Shown piece after piece: positions 43,817 through 53,460 of a DNA stretch of 64,000 bases (positions are counted from its first letter, which is position 1; every line of letters begins with the position of its first letter). The stretch covers positions 47,286 to 111,285 of the forward strand of contig NZ_BMEQ01000014.1 in assembly GCF_014636775.1 (NCBI RefSeq), in the 5' to 3' direction. The position numbers were made by a program, and so were the translations under genes. Under the pieces are notes generated by a model, which saw nothing but the letters and a program-made list of their open reading frames with translations, made no database searches and was not told the origin of the DNA. This DNA comes from Kocuria dechangensis. GTDB taxonomy: Bacteria; Actinomycetota; Actinomycetes; Actinomycetales; Micrococcaceae.

Positions 43817-44617
43817 CTACCGGCGCAGGAGCTTGTGCGGGGCCGCCTGGGCCACGGGCTTGATGGTCACGGTGTCGAGGTCCACGTGGTGCGGCAGGTT
43901 CACGGCGAACGCGCAGACCCGGGCGACGTCCTCGGAGGTCAGCGGCTTCTCCACGCCCGCGTAGACCTTCTCCGCGGCCTGCTCGTCCCCGCCGAGCCGG
44001 TTGAGGGAGAACTCGGGGGTCTGCACGAGCCCGGGGGCGATCTCCACGACGCGGACGTTGTGCTCGGCCTCTTCCAGGCGCAGCGCCTCCGTCATGGCGC
44101 GCTCGGCGAACTTCGCGGCGTTGTAGCCGCCGCCGCCCTCGTAGGTCCGGTGGGCGGCGAGCGAGGTGAGGTTCAGGACGGTGCCCTCGCCGTTCTCCCG
44201 CAGGGCCGGCAGGAACGCCCGGGTCAGGCGCATGGTGCCGATGACGTTGACCTGGTACATCCACTCCCAGTCCTCGGTGCGGGCGTCGGCCACCCAGTCG
44301 GTGCCGCGGGCCCCGCCGGAGATGTTGAGCAGCGCGTCCACGCGGCCCTGCTCCTCGAGGACCTGGCCCCGCAGGGCGTCGACGTCGGCGTCGGAGGTGA
44401 TGTCGCACGGCGCGGCGATCGCCCCGGTCTGCCGGGCGAGCTCCTCGAGGCGCTCGGCGCGGCGGGCCACGGCGTAGACGGTCCAGCCCGCCCGGCGCAG
44501 CTCGCGGACGGTGGCCTCCCCGATGCCGGTGGACGCGCCGGTGACGACGGCGACCTTCCCGGCGTGCTCGCCGGCGCGGGTCCCCTCGGGCGTGGTGCTT
44601 CTGTGCTGTTCGGTCAT
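43817..44617 (-). CDS. short-chain dehydrogenase/reductase
   Basis: The 266-residue NAD(P)-dependent oxidoreductase has the cofactor turn VVTGASTGIGEATV and the catalytic set Asn (LLNISGG), Ser (NLTSLAAH), Tyr and Lys (YNAAKFAE). The VEIAPGLVQTPEF loop follows the active site. An Arg after the second strand (VARRAERLEELA) favours NADP. It belongs to the classical SDR group near YdfG/serine-dehydrogenase-like enzymes, but the substrate is unknown. It is divergent from valS with an 87-base spacer and has its own terminator. Confidence 0.9.
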   Translation of the reverse strand: MTEQHRSTTPEGTRAGEHAGKVAVVTGASTGIGEATVRELRRAGWTVYAVARRAERLEELARQTGAIAAPCDITSDADVDALRGQVLEEQGRVDALLNISGGARGTDWVADARTEDWEWMYQVNVIGTMRLTRAFLPALRENGEGTVLNLTSLAAHRTYEGGGGYNAAKFAERAMTEALRLEEAEHNVRVVEIAPGLVQTPEFSLNRLGGDEQAAEKVYAGVEKPLTSEDVARVCAFAVNLPHHVDLDTVTIKPVAQAAPHKLLRR

Positions 44618-44704
44618 GGGCACCACGCTAGCGGTGGCGGCCGCGGCGCCCAAGCATCCGGGAGCCCGCGTCCCGGCCCGCGGGCTCGTGAGAGACTGGT
44701 CGGC

Positions 44705-47341
44705 ATGGCTGACAACTCGCAGGGCACAGACACGCCCGGACCCACGCCCGTGACCGTCCCCGACAAGCCCGTCCTGGAGGGGCTGGAGGAGAAGTTCTCG
44801 ACCCGGTGGCGGGAGGCGGGCACCTTCCGCTTCGACCGCGACACCGAGCGCTCCGCCGTCTACTCCATCGACACCCCGCCGCCCACCGCGTCGGGCTCGC
44901 TGCACGTGGGGCACATGTTCTCCTACACGCAGACCGACGTGATCGCCCGCTACCAGCGGATGACCGGCAAGAACGTCTTCTACCCGATGGGCTGGGACGA
45001 CAACGGCCTGCCCACCGAGCGGCGCGTGCAGAACTACTTCGGCGTCCGCTGCGACCCGACCCTGCCCTACGACCCGGGCTACCAGCCGCCGGCGAAGCCC
45101 GCGAAGAACGAGCGGGACTTCGACCAGGTCTCCCGCAGGAACTTCATCGAGCTGTGCGAGCAGCTGGCCGTGGACGACGAGAAGGTCTTCGAGGACCTCT
45201 TCACCCGCCTGGGCCTGTCCGTGGACTGGGACCTGACCTACCGCACCATCGACGACCACTCGCGCCGGGTCGCGCAGAAGGCCTTCCTGGACAACCTGGC
45301 CGCCGGCGACGCCTACCTCGCCGACGCCCCCACCCTGTGGGACGTCACCTTCCGCACCGCCGTGGCCCAGGCCGAGCTCGAGGACCGGGAGCGCCCCGGC
45401 GCCTACCACCGCGTGGCCTTCCACCGCCCGGGCGGCGAGCCCGTGCTCATCGAGACCACCCGCCCCGAGCTGCTGCCCGCGTGCGTGGCGCTCGTGGCCC
45501 ACCCCGACGACGAGCGCTACCAGCCGCTGTTCGGCACCACCGTCACGTCCCCGCTGTTCGGCGTCGAGCTCCCCGTCGTGGCCCACCGCCTGGCCAAGCC
45601 GGACAAGGGCTCGGGCATCGCCATGATCTGCACCTTCGGCGACCTCACCGACGTCACCTGGTGGCGCGAGCTCGAGCTGCCCACCCGCCCGGTGGTCGGC
45701 CGCGACGGCCGCATCCTCGCCGAGACCCCCGAGTGGATCCGCGGCGAGGGCCCCGCGGCCGCCTACGCGGAGCTGGCCGGCAAGACCGTGTTCTCCGCCA
45801 AGGAGAAGGTCGTGGAGCTGCTGCGCGAGTCCGGGGACCTGGACGGCGAGCCCAAGCCGATCGTCCACCCGGTGAACTTCTACGAGAAGGGAGACAAGCC
45901 CCTCGAGGTCGTCACCTCCCGCCAGTGGTACATCCGCAACGGCGGCCGCGACGCCGAGCGCCGGGAGCGCATGCTCGCCCGCGGCGCCGAGCTCAACTGG
46001 CACCCCGCGTTCATGAAGGCGCGCTACGACGACTGGGTGGGCGGCCTCAACGGCGACTGGCTGATCTCCCGCCAGCGCTTCTTCGGCGTCCCGATCCCCG
46101 TCTGGTACCCGCTGGACGCGCAGGGCGAGCCGGTCTACGGCTCCCCGATCGTGCCGGCCCCCGAGCAGCTGCCCGTGGACCCGGCCGTCGAGCCCGCCCC
46201 CGGCTACGACGAGTCCCAGCGGGACCAGCCGGGCGGCTTCGCCGGCGACCCCGACGTCCTGGACACCTGGGCCACGTCCTCGCTCTCCCCGCAGATCGTC
46301 ACGGGCTGGGGCCACGACGCCGACCTGCACGCCAAGACCTACCCCATGGACCTGCGCCCGCAGGCCCACGAGATCATCCGCACCTGGCTGTTCTCCTCGG
46401 TGGTCCGCGCCGACGCCCTCACGGACTCCCTGCCGTGGACCGACGCCACGATCTCCGGCTGGGTCCTGGACCCGGACCGGAAGAAGATGTCCAAGTCCAA
46501 GGGCAACGTGGTGGTCCCCACCGACACGCTCGAGAAGTTCGGCTCCGACGCCGTGCGCTACTGGGCGGCCTCCGCGCGGCTGGGCGCGGACACCGCCTTC
46601 GACGAGGGGCAGATCAAGATCGGCCGCCGCCTGGCCATCAAGCTGCTCAACGCCTCGAAGTTCGTGCTCGCCCAGGGCGTCACCGAGGCCTCCGTGCTCC
46701 GCGCCGGCTCCCCCGCCGGCGTCGTGACCGACGGCCTGGACCGGGCGCTGCTCGCCCAGCTGGCGGCCGTGGTGGAGCGCGCCACCCAGGCGTTCCAGGA
46801 CTACGAGTACGCCCGTGCGCTCCAGCTGACCGAGTCGTTCTTCTGGACGTTCACCGACGACTACGTCGAGCTCGTCAAGGACCGCGCGTACGGGGCCCGC
46901 GGCGACGCCGCCCAGGCGTCGGTGCACGCCGCGCTCGCCACGACCCTGGACGCGCTGCTGCGGCTGTTTGCGCCGTTCCTGCCGTTCGCCACGGACGAGG
47001 TCTGGTCCTGGTGGCGCGCCGGCTCCGTGCACCGTGCGGCGTGGCCGACCACGGAGGGCTTCGCCGCGCTCGTGGCCGACGCCGACCCCGAGGTCCTCAC
47101 CACCGTGGGCGAGGCGCTGTCCGGGCTGCGCAAGGCGAAGTCCGAGGCGAAGGTCAAGCAGCGCACCGAGGTGCGCTCCGCCACGATCACCGGCTCCCCG
47201 CTGGAGGTGGCGCGGCTCGAGGCCGGGCTGGGCGACCTGAAGGCCGCCGGCAACGCCACCGAGCTGCAGCTCGTGGCGGGCGAGGCCGGCCTGAGCGTGC
47301 GCGACGTGGAGCTGGCGCCCGCCGAGGAGCCGGCCCGGTAG
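44705..47341 (+). CDS. valS: valyl-tRNA synthetase
   Basis: The 878-residue class I enzyme charges tRNA-Val. HVGH lies at residues 67-70 (TASGSLHVGHMFSY), and KMSKS near 595 (DRKKMSKSKGNVV). The editing domain includes FHRPGGEPVLIETTRPELLPACVALVAHPDD. The C-terminal domain (FFWTFTDDYVELVKDRAYG, KAKSEAKVKQRTEV) ends without the long coiled-coil arm of many ValRS. There is no obvious ribosome binding site; GAGAG lies about 12 bases before the ATG. A 19-base-stem terminator follows. Confidence 0.96.
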   Translation: MADNSQGTDTPGPTPVTVPDKPVLEGLEEKFSTRWREAGTFRFDRDTERSAVYSIDTPPPTASGSLHVGHMFSYTQTDVIARYQRMTGKNVFYPMGWDDNGLPTERRVQNYFGVRCDPTLPYDPGYQPPAKPAKNERDFDQVSRRNFIELCEQLAVDDEKVFEDLFTRLGLSVDWDLTYRTIDDHSRRVAQKAFLDNLAAGDAYLADAPTLWDVTFRTAVAQAELEDRERPGAYHRVAFHRPGGEPVLIETTRPELLPACVALVAHPDDERYQPLFGTTVTSPLFGVELPVVAHRLAKPDKGSGIAMICTFGDLTDVTWWRELELPTRPVVGRDGRILAETPEWIRGEGPAAAYAELAGKTVFSAKEKVVELLRESGDLDGEPKPIVHPVNFYEKGDKPLEVVTSRQWYIRNGGRDAERRERMLARGAELNWHPAFMKARYDDWVGGLNGDWLISRQRFFGVPIPVWYPLDAQGEPVYGSPIVPAPEQLPVDPAVEPAPGYDESQRDQPGGFAGDPDVLDTWATSSLSPQIVTGWGHDADLHAKTYPMDLRPQAHEIIRTWLFSSVVRADALTDSLPWTDATISGWVLDPDRKKMSKSKGNVVVPTDTLEKFGSDAVRYWAASARLGADTAFDEGQIKIGRRLAIKLLNASKFVLAQGVTEASVLRAGSPAGVVTDGLDRALLAQLAAVVERATQAFQDYEYARALQLTESFFWTFTDDYVELVKDRAYGARGDAAQASVHAALATTLDALLRLFAPFLPFATDEVWSWWRAGSVHRAAWPTTEGFAALVADADPEVLTTVGEALSGLRKAKSEAKVKQRTEVRSATITGSPLEVARLEAGLGDLKAAGNATELQLVAGEAGLSVRDVELAPAEEPAR

Positions 47342-47381
47342 CCGCAGGCTCCGGGCGCGCCGAAAGCTCCGGGCGCAGAGC

Positions 47382-47423
47382 ACGGACGGGCCCGGCCACC
47401 TCGCGGTGGCCGGGCCCGTCCGT
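47382..47423. terminator. bidirectional terminator after valS
   Basis: A perfect 19-base stem (47382-47400 with 47405-47423) and 4-base loop lies between convergent valS and the DsbA-like gene. Confidence 0.9.
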
Positions 47424-47535
47424 CGTCTCCCGCGGCCGTTCTCCGCCCGTCCCGCGTCCGGCGCGCTCGCCGTCCGGGTGTGGCAGGCCGGTCGCCCGGA
47501 CACGCGGGCGGTCAGCCGGTCAGCCGGTCAGCCGG

Positions 47536-48141
47536 TCAGTCGAAGATGGGGTCCGCCGTGCGGGAGCGCTTGATCTCGAAGAACCCGGGGTAGGACGCGA
47601 GGGCGATCGCCCCGTCCCACACGGTCCCGGCCTCCTCGCCCTTGGGCGCCGGTGACATCACGGGGCCGAAGAACGCGGACCCGTTGAGCGCGATGACGGG
47701 CGTGCCGACGTCGTCGCCCACCCGCTCCTGCGCCTCGTTCTGCGAGGCCCGGACGAGGTCGTCCCAGCGGTCGGTGTGCGCCTCGGCCGCGAGCTCCGCG
47801 GGCAGGCCCACGTCCGCCAGGGACTCGGCGACCACGGTGTCGAAGTCCTTCTCCCCGCCCGGGTGGATGCGGGTGCCCATGGCGTCGTACAGGGGCTTGA
47901 CGACCTCCTGGCCGTGCTGCTCGCGGGCGGCGACGATCACGCGCACCGGGCCCCACGCCTTCTGCAGGAAGGACCGGTAGTTCTCGGGCAGCTCGTCCCG
48001 GCCCTCGTTGAGGACGGCGAGGGACATCACCCGCCAGTCCACCTCGACGTCCCGGACCTTCTCCACCTCGACCATCCAGCGGGAGGTCATCCACGCCCAC
48101 GGGCACGCGGGGTCGAACCAGAACTTCACCTGATCAGCCAT
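47536..48141 (-). CDS. DsbA-like mycothiol-dependent reductase (Rv2466c family)
   Basis: The 201-residue cytosolic thioredoxin-fold protein matches the Rv2466c group: [44 protein letters not shown], the helical insertion and [19 protein letters not shown] with the cis-Pro loop. Mycobacterial Rv2466c uses mycothiol to reduce oxidised targets and nitro prodrugs. Its active site is, as I recall, CPWC; here the second Cys is Ala (CPWAW), so a monothiol mechanism with mycothiol is expected. ATG 48141 has AGGAG 7 bases upstream. Confidence 0.88.
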   Translation of the reverse strand: MADQVKFWFDPACPWAWMTSRWMVEVEKVRDVEVDWRVMSLAVLNEGRDELPENYRSFLQKAWGPVRVIVAAREQHGQEVVKPLYDAMGTRIHPGGEKDFDTVVAESLADVGLPAELAAEAHTDRWDDLVRASQNEAQERVGDDVGTPVIALNGSAFFGPVMSPAPKGEEAGTVWDGAIALASYPGFFEIKRSRTADPIFD

Positions 48142-48163
48142 CAATTCACTCCTCGGGTGTCCG

Positions 48164-48182
48164 CCCCGCCGGGGTGGCGGGG
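48164..48182 (-). terminator. short hairpin after clpX
   Basis: A 7-base CCCCGCC/GGCGGGG stem with a 5-base loop starts 24 bases after the clpX stop codon. It is weaker than the other terminators here. Confidence 0.45.
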
Positions 48183-48206
48183 CCGTCACCCGGTACAAGC
48201 CGCGGG

Positions 48207-49502
48207 TCAGGCCGTTTTGTTCCGGTGCTGCTCCTCGCGGATCATCTCGTGGGTGATGATCTCGGGGTCGGCCCCCTTGCCGACGGACTCCGCGGTCACG
48301 AGCACGGCGGCGATGTCGTCGCGGCTGGGCAGCTCGAACATCACGGGCTGCAGGACGTCCTCGAGGATCGCCCGCAGACCGCGGGCGCCGGTGCCGCGCT
48401 GGATCGCCAGCTCGGCCACGGCGGTCAGCGCCTCCGGGTCGAAGGTCAGCTCGACGCCGTCGAGCTGGAACATCTTCTTGTACTGCTTCACGAGCGCGTT
48501 GCGGGGCTCGGTGAGGATCCGGGTGAGGTCCTCGACGGTGAGCTCCCGCAGCGTGGTCACCACCGGCAGGCGGCCGATGAATTCGGGGATGAGCCCGAAC
48601 TTCAGCAGGTCCTCCGGCATGACGTCGTCCATGGCCTCGGCCCGGGGGCCCGCCTCGCGGAGGGAGGCGCCGAAGCCGATGCTCGTGCGCCCGGCCCGGG
48701 AGTCCACGATGTCCTCCAGCCCGGCGAACGCGCCGGCCACGATGAACAGGACGTTCGTGGTGTCGATCTGGATGAACTCCTGCTGGGGGTGCTTGCGCCC
48801 GCCCTGCGGCGGCACGGAGGCCACGGTCCCCTCGAGGATCTTCAGCAGCGCCTGCTGCACGCCCTCGCCCGACACGTCGCGGGTGATGGACGGGTTCTCG
48901 GACTTGCGGGAGATCTTGTCGATCTCGTCGATGTAGATGATGCCGGTCTCGGCGCGCTTGACGTCGTAGTCCGCGGCCTGGATGAGCTTGAGGAGGATGT
49001 TCTCGACGTCCTCGCCCACGTAGCCGGCCTCGGTCAGGGACGTGGCGTCCGCGACGGCGAAGGGGACGTCGAGGCGGCGGGCCAGCGACTGCGCCAGGTA
49101 GGTCTTGCCGGAGCCGGTCGGGCCGACCAGCAGGATGTTGGACTTGGCGATCTCCACGTCCTCGTCCCCGGCGGCGGTGGCCAGGGACAGGGGCTTGCCG
49201 CCCTCACCGGCGCGGACCCGCTTGTAGTGGTTGTACACCGCCACGGACAGCGCACGCTTGGCGGTGTCCTGGCCGATCACGTACTTCTGGAGGTGCTGGT
49301 AGATCTCGTGGGGGGTGGGCAGCTCCTGCTGCTCGAGGTCCTTGACCTCGGTCAGCTCCTCCTCGATGATCTCGTTGCAGAGCTCGATGCACTCGTCACA
49401 GATGTACACCCGGGGGCCCGCGATGAGCTTGCGGACCTGCTTCTGGCTCTTGCCGCAGAAGGAGCACTTGAGCAGGTCCGCGGTCTCGCCGATGCGCGCC
49501 AT
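48207..49502 (-). CDS. clpX: ClpX ATPase subunit of the Clp protease
   Basis: The 431-residue AAA+ unfoldase feeds proteins to ClpP. The N-terminal zinc domain has Cys13, Cys16, Cys35 and Cys38. Walker A ([15 protein letters not shown]), the pore loop GYVGED, Walker B ([10 protein letters not shown]) and sensor regions follow, and the ClpP-docking loop IGF is in [13 protein letters not shown]. The zinc domain recognises SsrA adaptors and other tags. It lies downstream of clpP2 on the same strand; a 20-base GC palindrome in the 145-base gap could partly separate them. Confidence 0.97.
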   Translation of the reverse strand: MARIGETADLLKCSFCGKSQKQVRKLIAGPRVYICDECIELCNEIIEEELTEVKDLEQQELPTPHEIYQHLQKYVIGQDTAKRALSVAVYNHYKRVRAGEGGKPLSLATAAGDEDVEIAKSNILLVGPTGSGKTYLAQSLARRLDVPFAVADATSLTEAGYVGEDVENILLKLIQAADYDVKRAETGIIYIDEIDKISRKSENPSITRDVSGEGVQQALLKILEGTVASVPPQGGRKHPQQEFIQIDTTNVLFIVAGAFAGLEDIVDSRAGRTSIGFGASLREAGPRAEAMDDVMPEDLLKFGLIPEFIGRLPVVTTLRELTVEDLTRILTEPRNALVKQYKKMFQLDGVELTFDPEALTAVAELAIQRGTGARGLRAILEDVLQPVMFELPSRDDIAAVLVTAESVGKGADPEIITHEMIREEQHRNKTA

Positions 49503-49647
49503 GAAACAGTCCTCTGGTCGGGGAACGGGAATCCTCGTCCTAGGATAGGCGAGGACGGGTGCCCGGCCCAACACCACCGTGCCCCGGGGCGCCGGCGCCC
49601 CGGCGGGCCGCCGCGCACCGGGGTCCGGTGGAGCGGGTCCGCGGTCG

Positions 49648-50325
49648 TCAGCCGGTGACGGTCGCGGGCTTGTGGATCTTGCGGGACTCGAGGACGTGGT
49701 CCACGATCCCGTATTCCTTGGCGGCGGCGGCCGTGAGGATCTTGTCGCGCTCGATGTCGCGGTTGACCTCGGCGGCGGTCTTGCCGGAGTGCAGGGCCAG
49801 GGTCTCCTCGAGCCACTCGCGCATGCGCATGATCTCGTTGGCCTGGATCTCGATGTCGGAGGCCTGGCCCCCGCCCTGGCCGGACATCGCCGGCTGGTGG
49901 ATGAGCACGCGGGCGTTGGGCAGGGCCAGGCGCTTGCCCGGGGTGCCGCCGGCCAGGAGCACGGCGGCGGCGGACGCGGCCTGCCCGAGGCACACCGTCT
50001 GGACCTCGGGGCGGATGAACTGCATGGTGTCGTAGATCGCCGTCATCGCGGTGAACGACCCGCCCGGGGAGTTGATGTACATCGTGATGTCCCGGTCGGC
50101 GTCCTGGGCCTCGAGCACCAGCAGCTGGGCCATGACGTCGTCGGCCGAGGCGTCGTCGACCTGGACGCCCAGGAAGATGATCCGGTCCTCGAACAGCTTG
50201 GTGTAGGGGTTCTGCCGGCGGTAGCCGTACGGGGTGCGCTCCTCGAAGTCGGGGAGCACGTAGCGGCTGGTCGGCAGGGCGGCCGCGGAGCCGGCGGTGG
50301 ACGAAGGTCCGTGGGTGTAGGTCAT
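49648..50325 (-). CDS. clpP2: ClpP protease subunit (clpP2 type)
   Basis: This 225-residue serine protease has Ser118 (GQAASAAA), His143 (VLIHQP) and the Asp near the end of the NRDIERDK segment. [18 protein letters not shown] is the handle region. A 40-residue N-terminal propeptide ([34 protein letters not shown]) is typical of actinobacterial ClpP2. It should form a mixed double ring with ClpP1, the active form in this phylum, and is likely the face contacted by ClpX. It follows clpP1 after 58 bases. Confidence 0.95.
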   Translation of the reverse strand: MTYTHGPSSTAGSAAALPTSRYVLPDFEERTPYGYRRQNPYTKLFEDRIIFLGVQVDDASADDVMAQLLVLEAQDADRDITMYINSPGGSFTAMTAIYDTMQFIRPEVQTVCLGQAASAAAVLLAGGTPGKRLALPNARVLIHQPAMSGQGGGQASDIEIQANEIMRMREWLEETLALHSGKTAAEVNRDIERDKILTAAAAKEYGIVDHVLESRKIHKPATVTG

Positions 50326-50383
50326 CGTTGAAATCCTCGAGAGTCTCTGGGCTGCCAGGTCGTGGGGTGGGACCGCCGAGGTC

Positions 50384-51043
50384 CTACTTCTGGTCCTTCA
50401 TGGTCCCGCCGCCGCCGGTCATGCTGCCGGCGCTCTTGGCGATGTGGTCGAAGAAGCCGTACTCCAGGCCCCGCTCGGCGTCGAACCAGTTGTCGCGGTC
50501 GGCGTCGCGGAGGATCGTGTCCAGGTCCTGGCCGGTCTGCTCGGAGGTGAGCTCCGCCAGGCGCCGCTTCATCGACAGGATCAGCTCGGCCTGGACCTTG
50601 ATGTCCGAGGCGGTGCCGCCCATGCCGCCGGAGGGCTGGTGCATGAGGATCCGGGCGTTGGGGGTCGCGTAGCGCTTGCCCTTGGTGCCGGAGGACAGCA
50701 GGAACTGGCCCATCGAGGCGGCGAGGCCGGTGGCCACGGTCACGACGTCGTTGGGGATCAGCTGCATGGTGTCGTAGATGGCCATGCCCGCCGTGACGGA
50801 CCCGCCCGGGGAGTTGATGTAGAGGAAGATGTCCGACTCGGGGTCCTCGGCCGAGAGCAGCAGCATCTGCGAGCAGATGAGGTTCGCGTTGTCGTCGCGA
50901 ACCTCGGAGCCGAGCCAGATGATGCGCTCCTTGAGGAGGCGGTTGTAGACGTAGTCGTCCTGGCCGCCCATGGGGCCGCCCTGCATGCGCGGGCCGGTGG
51001 AGGCGTGGGTCGAGCCGAACGTCGGCTCGTGAGCGGAGGTCAT
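50384..51043 (-). CDS. clpP1: ClpP protease subunit (clpP1 type)
   Basis: The 219-residue subunit has Ser110 ([10 protein letters not shown]), His135 ([10 protein letters not shown]) and an Asp in the [15 protein letters not shown] segment. The N-terminus is a Gly/Met-rich propeptide ([22 protein letters not shown]). Together with ClpP2 it forms the essential actinobacterial protease core. AGAGGT lies 8 bases before the ATG. A ClgR-type box about 90 bases upstream suggests induction by misfolded protein stress. Confidence 0.95.
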   Translation of the reverse strand: MTSAHEPTFGSTHASTGPRMQGGPMGGQDDYVYNRLLKERIIWLGSEVRDDNANLICSQMLLLSAEDPESDIFLYINSPGGSVTAGMAIYDTMQLIPNDVVTVATGLAASMGQFLLSSGTKGKRYATPNARILMHQPSGGMGGTASDIKVQAELILSMKRRLAELTSEQTGQDLDTILRDADRDNWFDAERGLEYGFFDHIAKSAGSMTGGGGTMKDQK

Positions 51044-51133
51044 GAAACGGTACCTCTTTCGTCCGTGTGGTCCGGTGATCTCTCTGAGAACACTAGTGCC
51101 CGGCCCGCGCCCGGTCCGGCCGTCGCCGCGGTT

Positions 51134-51147
51134 GTTCGCTGATGGCG
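51134..51147 (-). promoter_or_regulatory. ClgR-type operator before clpP1P2
   Basis: The plus-strand sequence GTTCGC-TGATG-GCG matches, from memory, the published actinobacterial ClgR motif (GTTCGC, five bases, GCG). ClgR activates clpP1P2 in Streptomyces and Corynebacterium. The site is about 90 bases upstream of the clpP1 start codon, in the short gap between the tig terminator and clpP1. Confidence 0.65.
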
Positions 51148-51176
51148 CATGGTGGCCGTCACGGCCCCGCCGACGG

Positions 51177-51216
51177 CGAAGGCGCCGCCGTTCCGGGAGG
51201 AACGACGGCGCCTTCG
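51177..51216 (-). terminator. terminator of tig
   Basis: An 18-base stem (51177-51194 with 51199-51216, one mismatch) starts 17 bases after the trigger factor stop codon and separates it from the clpP promoter region. Confidence 0.85.
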
Positions 51217-51232
51217 GATGCGCTTCAGGAGC

Positions 51233-52666
51233 TCACTTGGCGGAGTCCGGGGAGTCGGCCGACTCCGGGGACTCGGGGGACTCGGGGGACTCCGGGGACT
51301 CGGGCGAGCCCTCCTCCTCCGTGCCGGGGGCCGGGGCCGCCGTGGTCTCCTCCGGGGCGGGCTCGCCGGCGGTCTCCGCGCCCTGCGGGCGGACGAACTC
51401 GGAGAGGTCCACGGGGTTGCCCTCGGAGTCGGTCACCTCGGCGTACTCCAGGACCTTGGCGAGGGCCTTGCGACGGCGGACCTCGCCGACCATCAGGCCG
51501 GCCTGGCCGGAGGAGTCCAGCAGCTGGGCGAACTGGTTCGGGTCCATGCCGTACTGCTGGGACATGTTGACGATGTAGTCGATCAGCTCGGACTGCTCGA
51601 CGCCGATCTCCTCCTGCTCCGCCACGGCGTCCAGGACGATCTCGTTGCGGAACGCGGACTCGGCGTTCTTGCGGACCTCGTCGCGGTGCTCCTGGGTGTC
51701 GTGGTCGGCCTCGGCCTGCGGGTTGTCGAAGTGCTGGGCGATCTGCTCCTCGATCACGGCCTCGGGCACGGGGATCTCGACGAGCTCGAGCAGCTTCTCG
51801 AGGACCTTGTCGCGGGCCTCGACGCCCTGCTCCACGACGGCGGCCTCGGAGGCCTGCTTCTTCAGGTCCTCCTTGAGCTCCTCGATGGTGTCGAACTCGG
51901 AGGCCAGCTGGGCGAACTCGTCGTCGGCCTCGGGCAGCTCGCGCTCCTTGACGGCGCTGACCTTCACCTTGACGGTGGCGTCCTGGCCGCTGTGCTCGCC
52001 GCCGGCGAGCTTCGTCTCGAAGGTGGCGTCCTCGCCCGCGGACAGGCCGGTGATGGCCTCGTCCATGCCCTCGAGCATGGTGCCGGCGCCCACCTGGTAG
52101 GACAGGTCGTTCGCGGCGTCGACCTCCTCGCCGTCGATCAGGGCCTGCAGGTCCAGGGTGACGAAGTCGCCCTCGGCGGCCGGGCGGTCCACGGTCTTGA
52201 GCGTGCCGAAGCGGCCGCGCAGCTCGTCGAGCGCCTTCTGCTCGTCCTCGGCGGAGGCCTCGCGGGCCTCGACCTCGACCTTGAGGCCCTTGTAGTCCGG
52301 CAGCTCGATCTCGGGGCGGACCGTCACGTCGATCTCGACCTTGGTGTCGGCCTCGCGGTCGCCCTCCTCGGGCTTCGCGACGACCTCGACCTGCGGCTGG
52401 GTCAGCGGGGTGATGCCGTTCTCCATCAGCGCCTGCTGGAAGAAGGTGTTCATGCCCTCGTTGAGCGCGTTCTCGACGACGAAGTCGAAGCCGACGCGCT
52501 GCTCGATCAGCCGGGCGGGGATCTTGCCGCGGCGGAAGCCGGGGACCTGGATCTGGTTCGCGAGAGACTTGTAGGTCTGGTCCAAGAACGGCTTGAACTC
52601 CGCGAACGGGACGTCCACCACGATCTTGACCTGCGTGGGGTTGAGTTTCTCGACGGCGCTCTTCAC
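51233..52666 (-). CDS. tig: trigger factor chaperone / peptidyl-prolyl isomerase
   Basis: The 477-residue protein binds the ribosome exit tunnel. The N-terminal domain contains the ribosome-docking signature [12 protein letters not shown] (the GFRxGKxP motif). The FKBP-type isomerase domain follows ([29 protein letters not shown]), then the helical substrate cradle ([22 protein letters not shown]). The last 50 residues are an acidic Pro/Glu tail ending in repeated SPE units ([16 protein letters not shown]). GTG 52666 has AGGAG 10 bases upstream. Confidence 0.96.
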   Translation of the reverse strand: MKSAVEKLNPTQVKIVVDVPFAEFKPFLDQTYKSLANQIQVPGFRRGKIPARLIEQRVGFDFVVENALNEGMNTFFQQALMENGITPLTQPQVEVVAKPEEGDREADTKVEIDVTVRPEIELPDYKGLKVEVEAREASAEDEQKALDELRGRFGTLKTVDRPAAEGDFVTLDLQALIDGEEVDAANDLSYQVGAGTMLEGMDEAITGLSAGEDATFETKLAGGEHSGQDATVKVKVSAVKERELPEADDEFAQLASEFDTIEELKEDLKKQASEAAVVEQGVEARDKVLEKLLELVEIPVPEAVIEEQIAQHFDNPQAEADHDTQEHRDEVRKNAESAFRNEIVLDAVAEQEEIGVEQSELIDYIVNMSQQYGMDPNQFAQLLDSSGQAGLMVGEVRRRKALAKVLEYAEVTDSEGNPVDLSEFVRPQGAETAGEPAPEETTAAPAPGTEEEGSPESPESPESPESPESADSPDSAK

Positions 52667-52741
52667 TTCCGCTGTACTCCTGAGTGGTAGGTCGGTTGGA
52701 TGTTCTCGGGACCGCACGTTCCGGTCCGGGCAGTCGGAATG

Positions 52742-52770
52742 GCGGCTGCCCGGCGGGGCCGGGCAGCCGC
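52742..52770 (-). terminator. terminator of tRNA-Pro
   Basis: An 11-base perfect stem (52742-52752 with 52760-52770) begins 8 bases past the tRNA 3' end on the minus strand, before the tig promoter region. Confidence 0.75.
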
Positions 52771-52777
52771 TCCAACG

Positions 52778-52850
52778 TCGGGGCGACAGGACTCGAACCT
52801 GCGATCTCCTGCTCCCAAAGCAGGCGCGCTAGCCACTACGCTACGCCCCG
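52778..52850 (-). tRNA. tRNA-Pro (TGG)
   Basis: The cloverleaf has acceptor CGGGGCG paired with CGCCCCG and anticodon stem CCTGC/GCAGG with loop TTTGGGA giving anticodon TGG. The T loop is TTCGAGT and the discriminator base is A. CCA is not encoded. Confidence 0.95.
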
Positions 52851-53101
52851 TCTCCTGCGGCCTCGGCCGCAGCGACTGCGGTCCGCCGCACGCGCACGGA
52901 CCACCGGCGAGTCTACCGGTAGCCCGGACGGACCCGCACCTCGGCCCGCCGCGGCGCCCTCGGGGGGCCCGCCGGCAGAACCTTCGGGCCCGACCGGCGG
53001 CGGCGCCCCGGGGGCCGGGGCCGGCGTACTGCCGGAGGTCGCCGCGCGCCCGGGGGATTTGACAGCGTGCGCGCCGGACCGGTTAATGGGTATGGCCCGA
53101 C

Positions 53102-53172
53102 GGGGATGTAGCTCAATGGTAGAGCCTCAGTCTTCCAAACTGATTACGCGGGTTCGATTCCCGTCATCCCCT
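53102..53172 (+). tRNA. tRNA-Gly (TCC)
   Basis: The cloverleaf has acceptor GGGGATG paired with CATCCCC and anticodon stem TCAGT/ACTGA with loop CTTCCAA giving anticodon TCC. The T loop is TTCGATT and the discriminator base is T. CCA is not encoded. Confidence 0.95.
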
Positions 53173-53460
53173 CCTGTCGCACGAACGCCCCAGTCCTCCT
53201 GGACCGGGGTGTTCGTCGTCCCCGGCCCCGGCCCCCGCCCGGACCGGCGCCTCCCCCGCCGAGCCCCCCAGCCGCTGGACACCTCCCCCGCCGAGTCCCC
53301 TCCGATACGGCAGATCCCCACGAGAGCACCGGGGGAATTGCCGCGCTTGAGGGAACTCGGCGCCCGGAGAGCCGGAAGGATGGAGACTCGGCGCAGGAAG
53401 ATCCTGGCTCGGGGCGCGGAACCCGGGACGGCGGGCGCGGGCCGGGCGTATCCTGCCGCC

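Noticed and set aside
43817..47503. 1228-codon minus-strand open frame covering valS
   Set aside because: Only its last part (from 44617) is the real SDR gene. The rest is antisense to valS, whose plus-strand motifs are clear.
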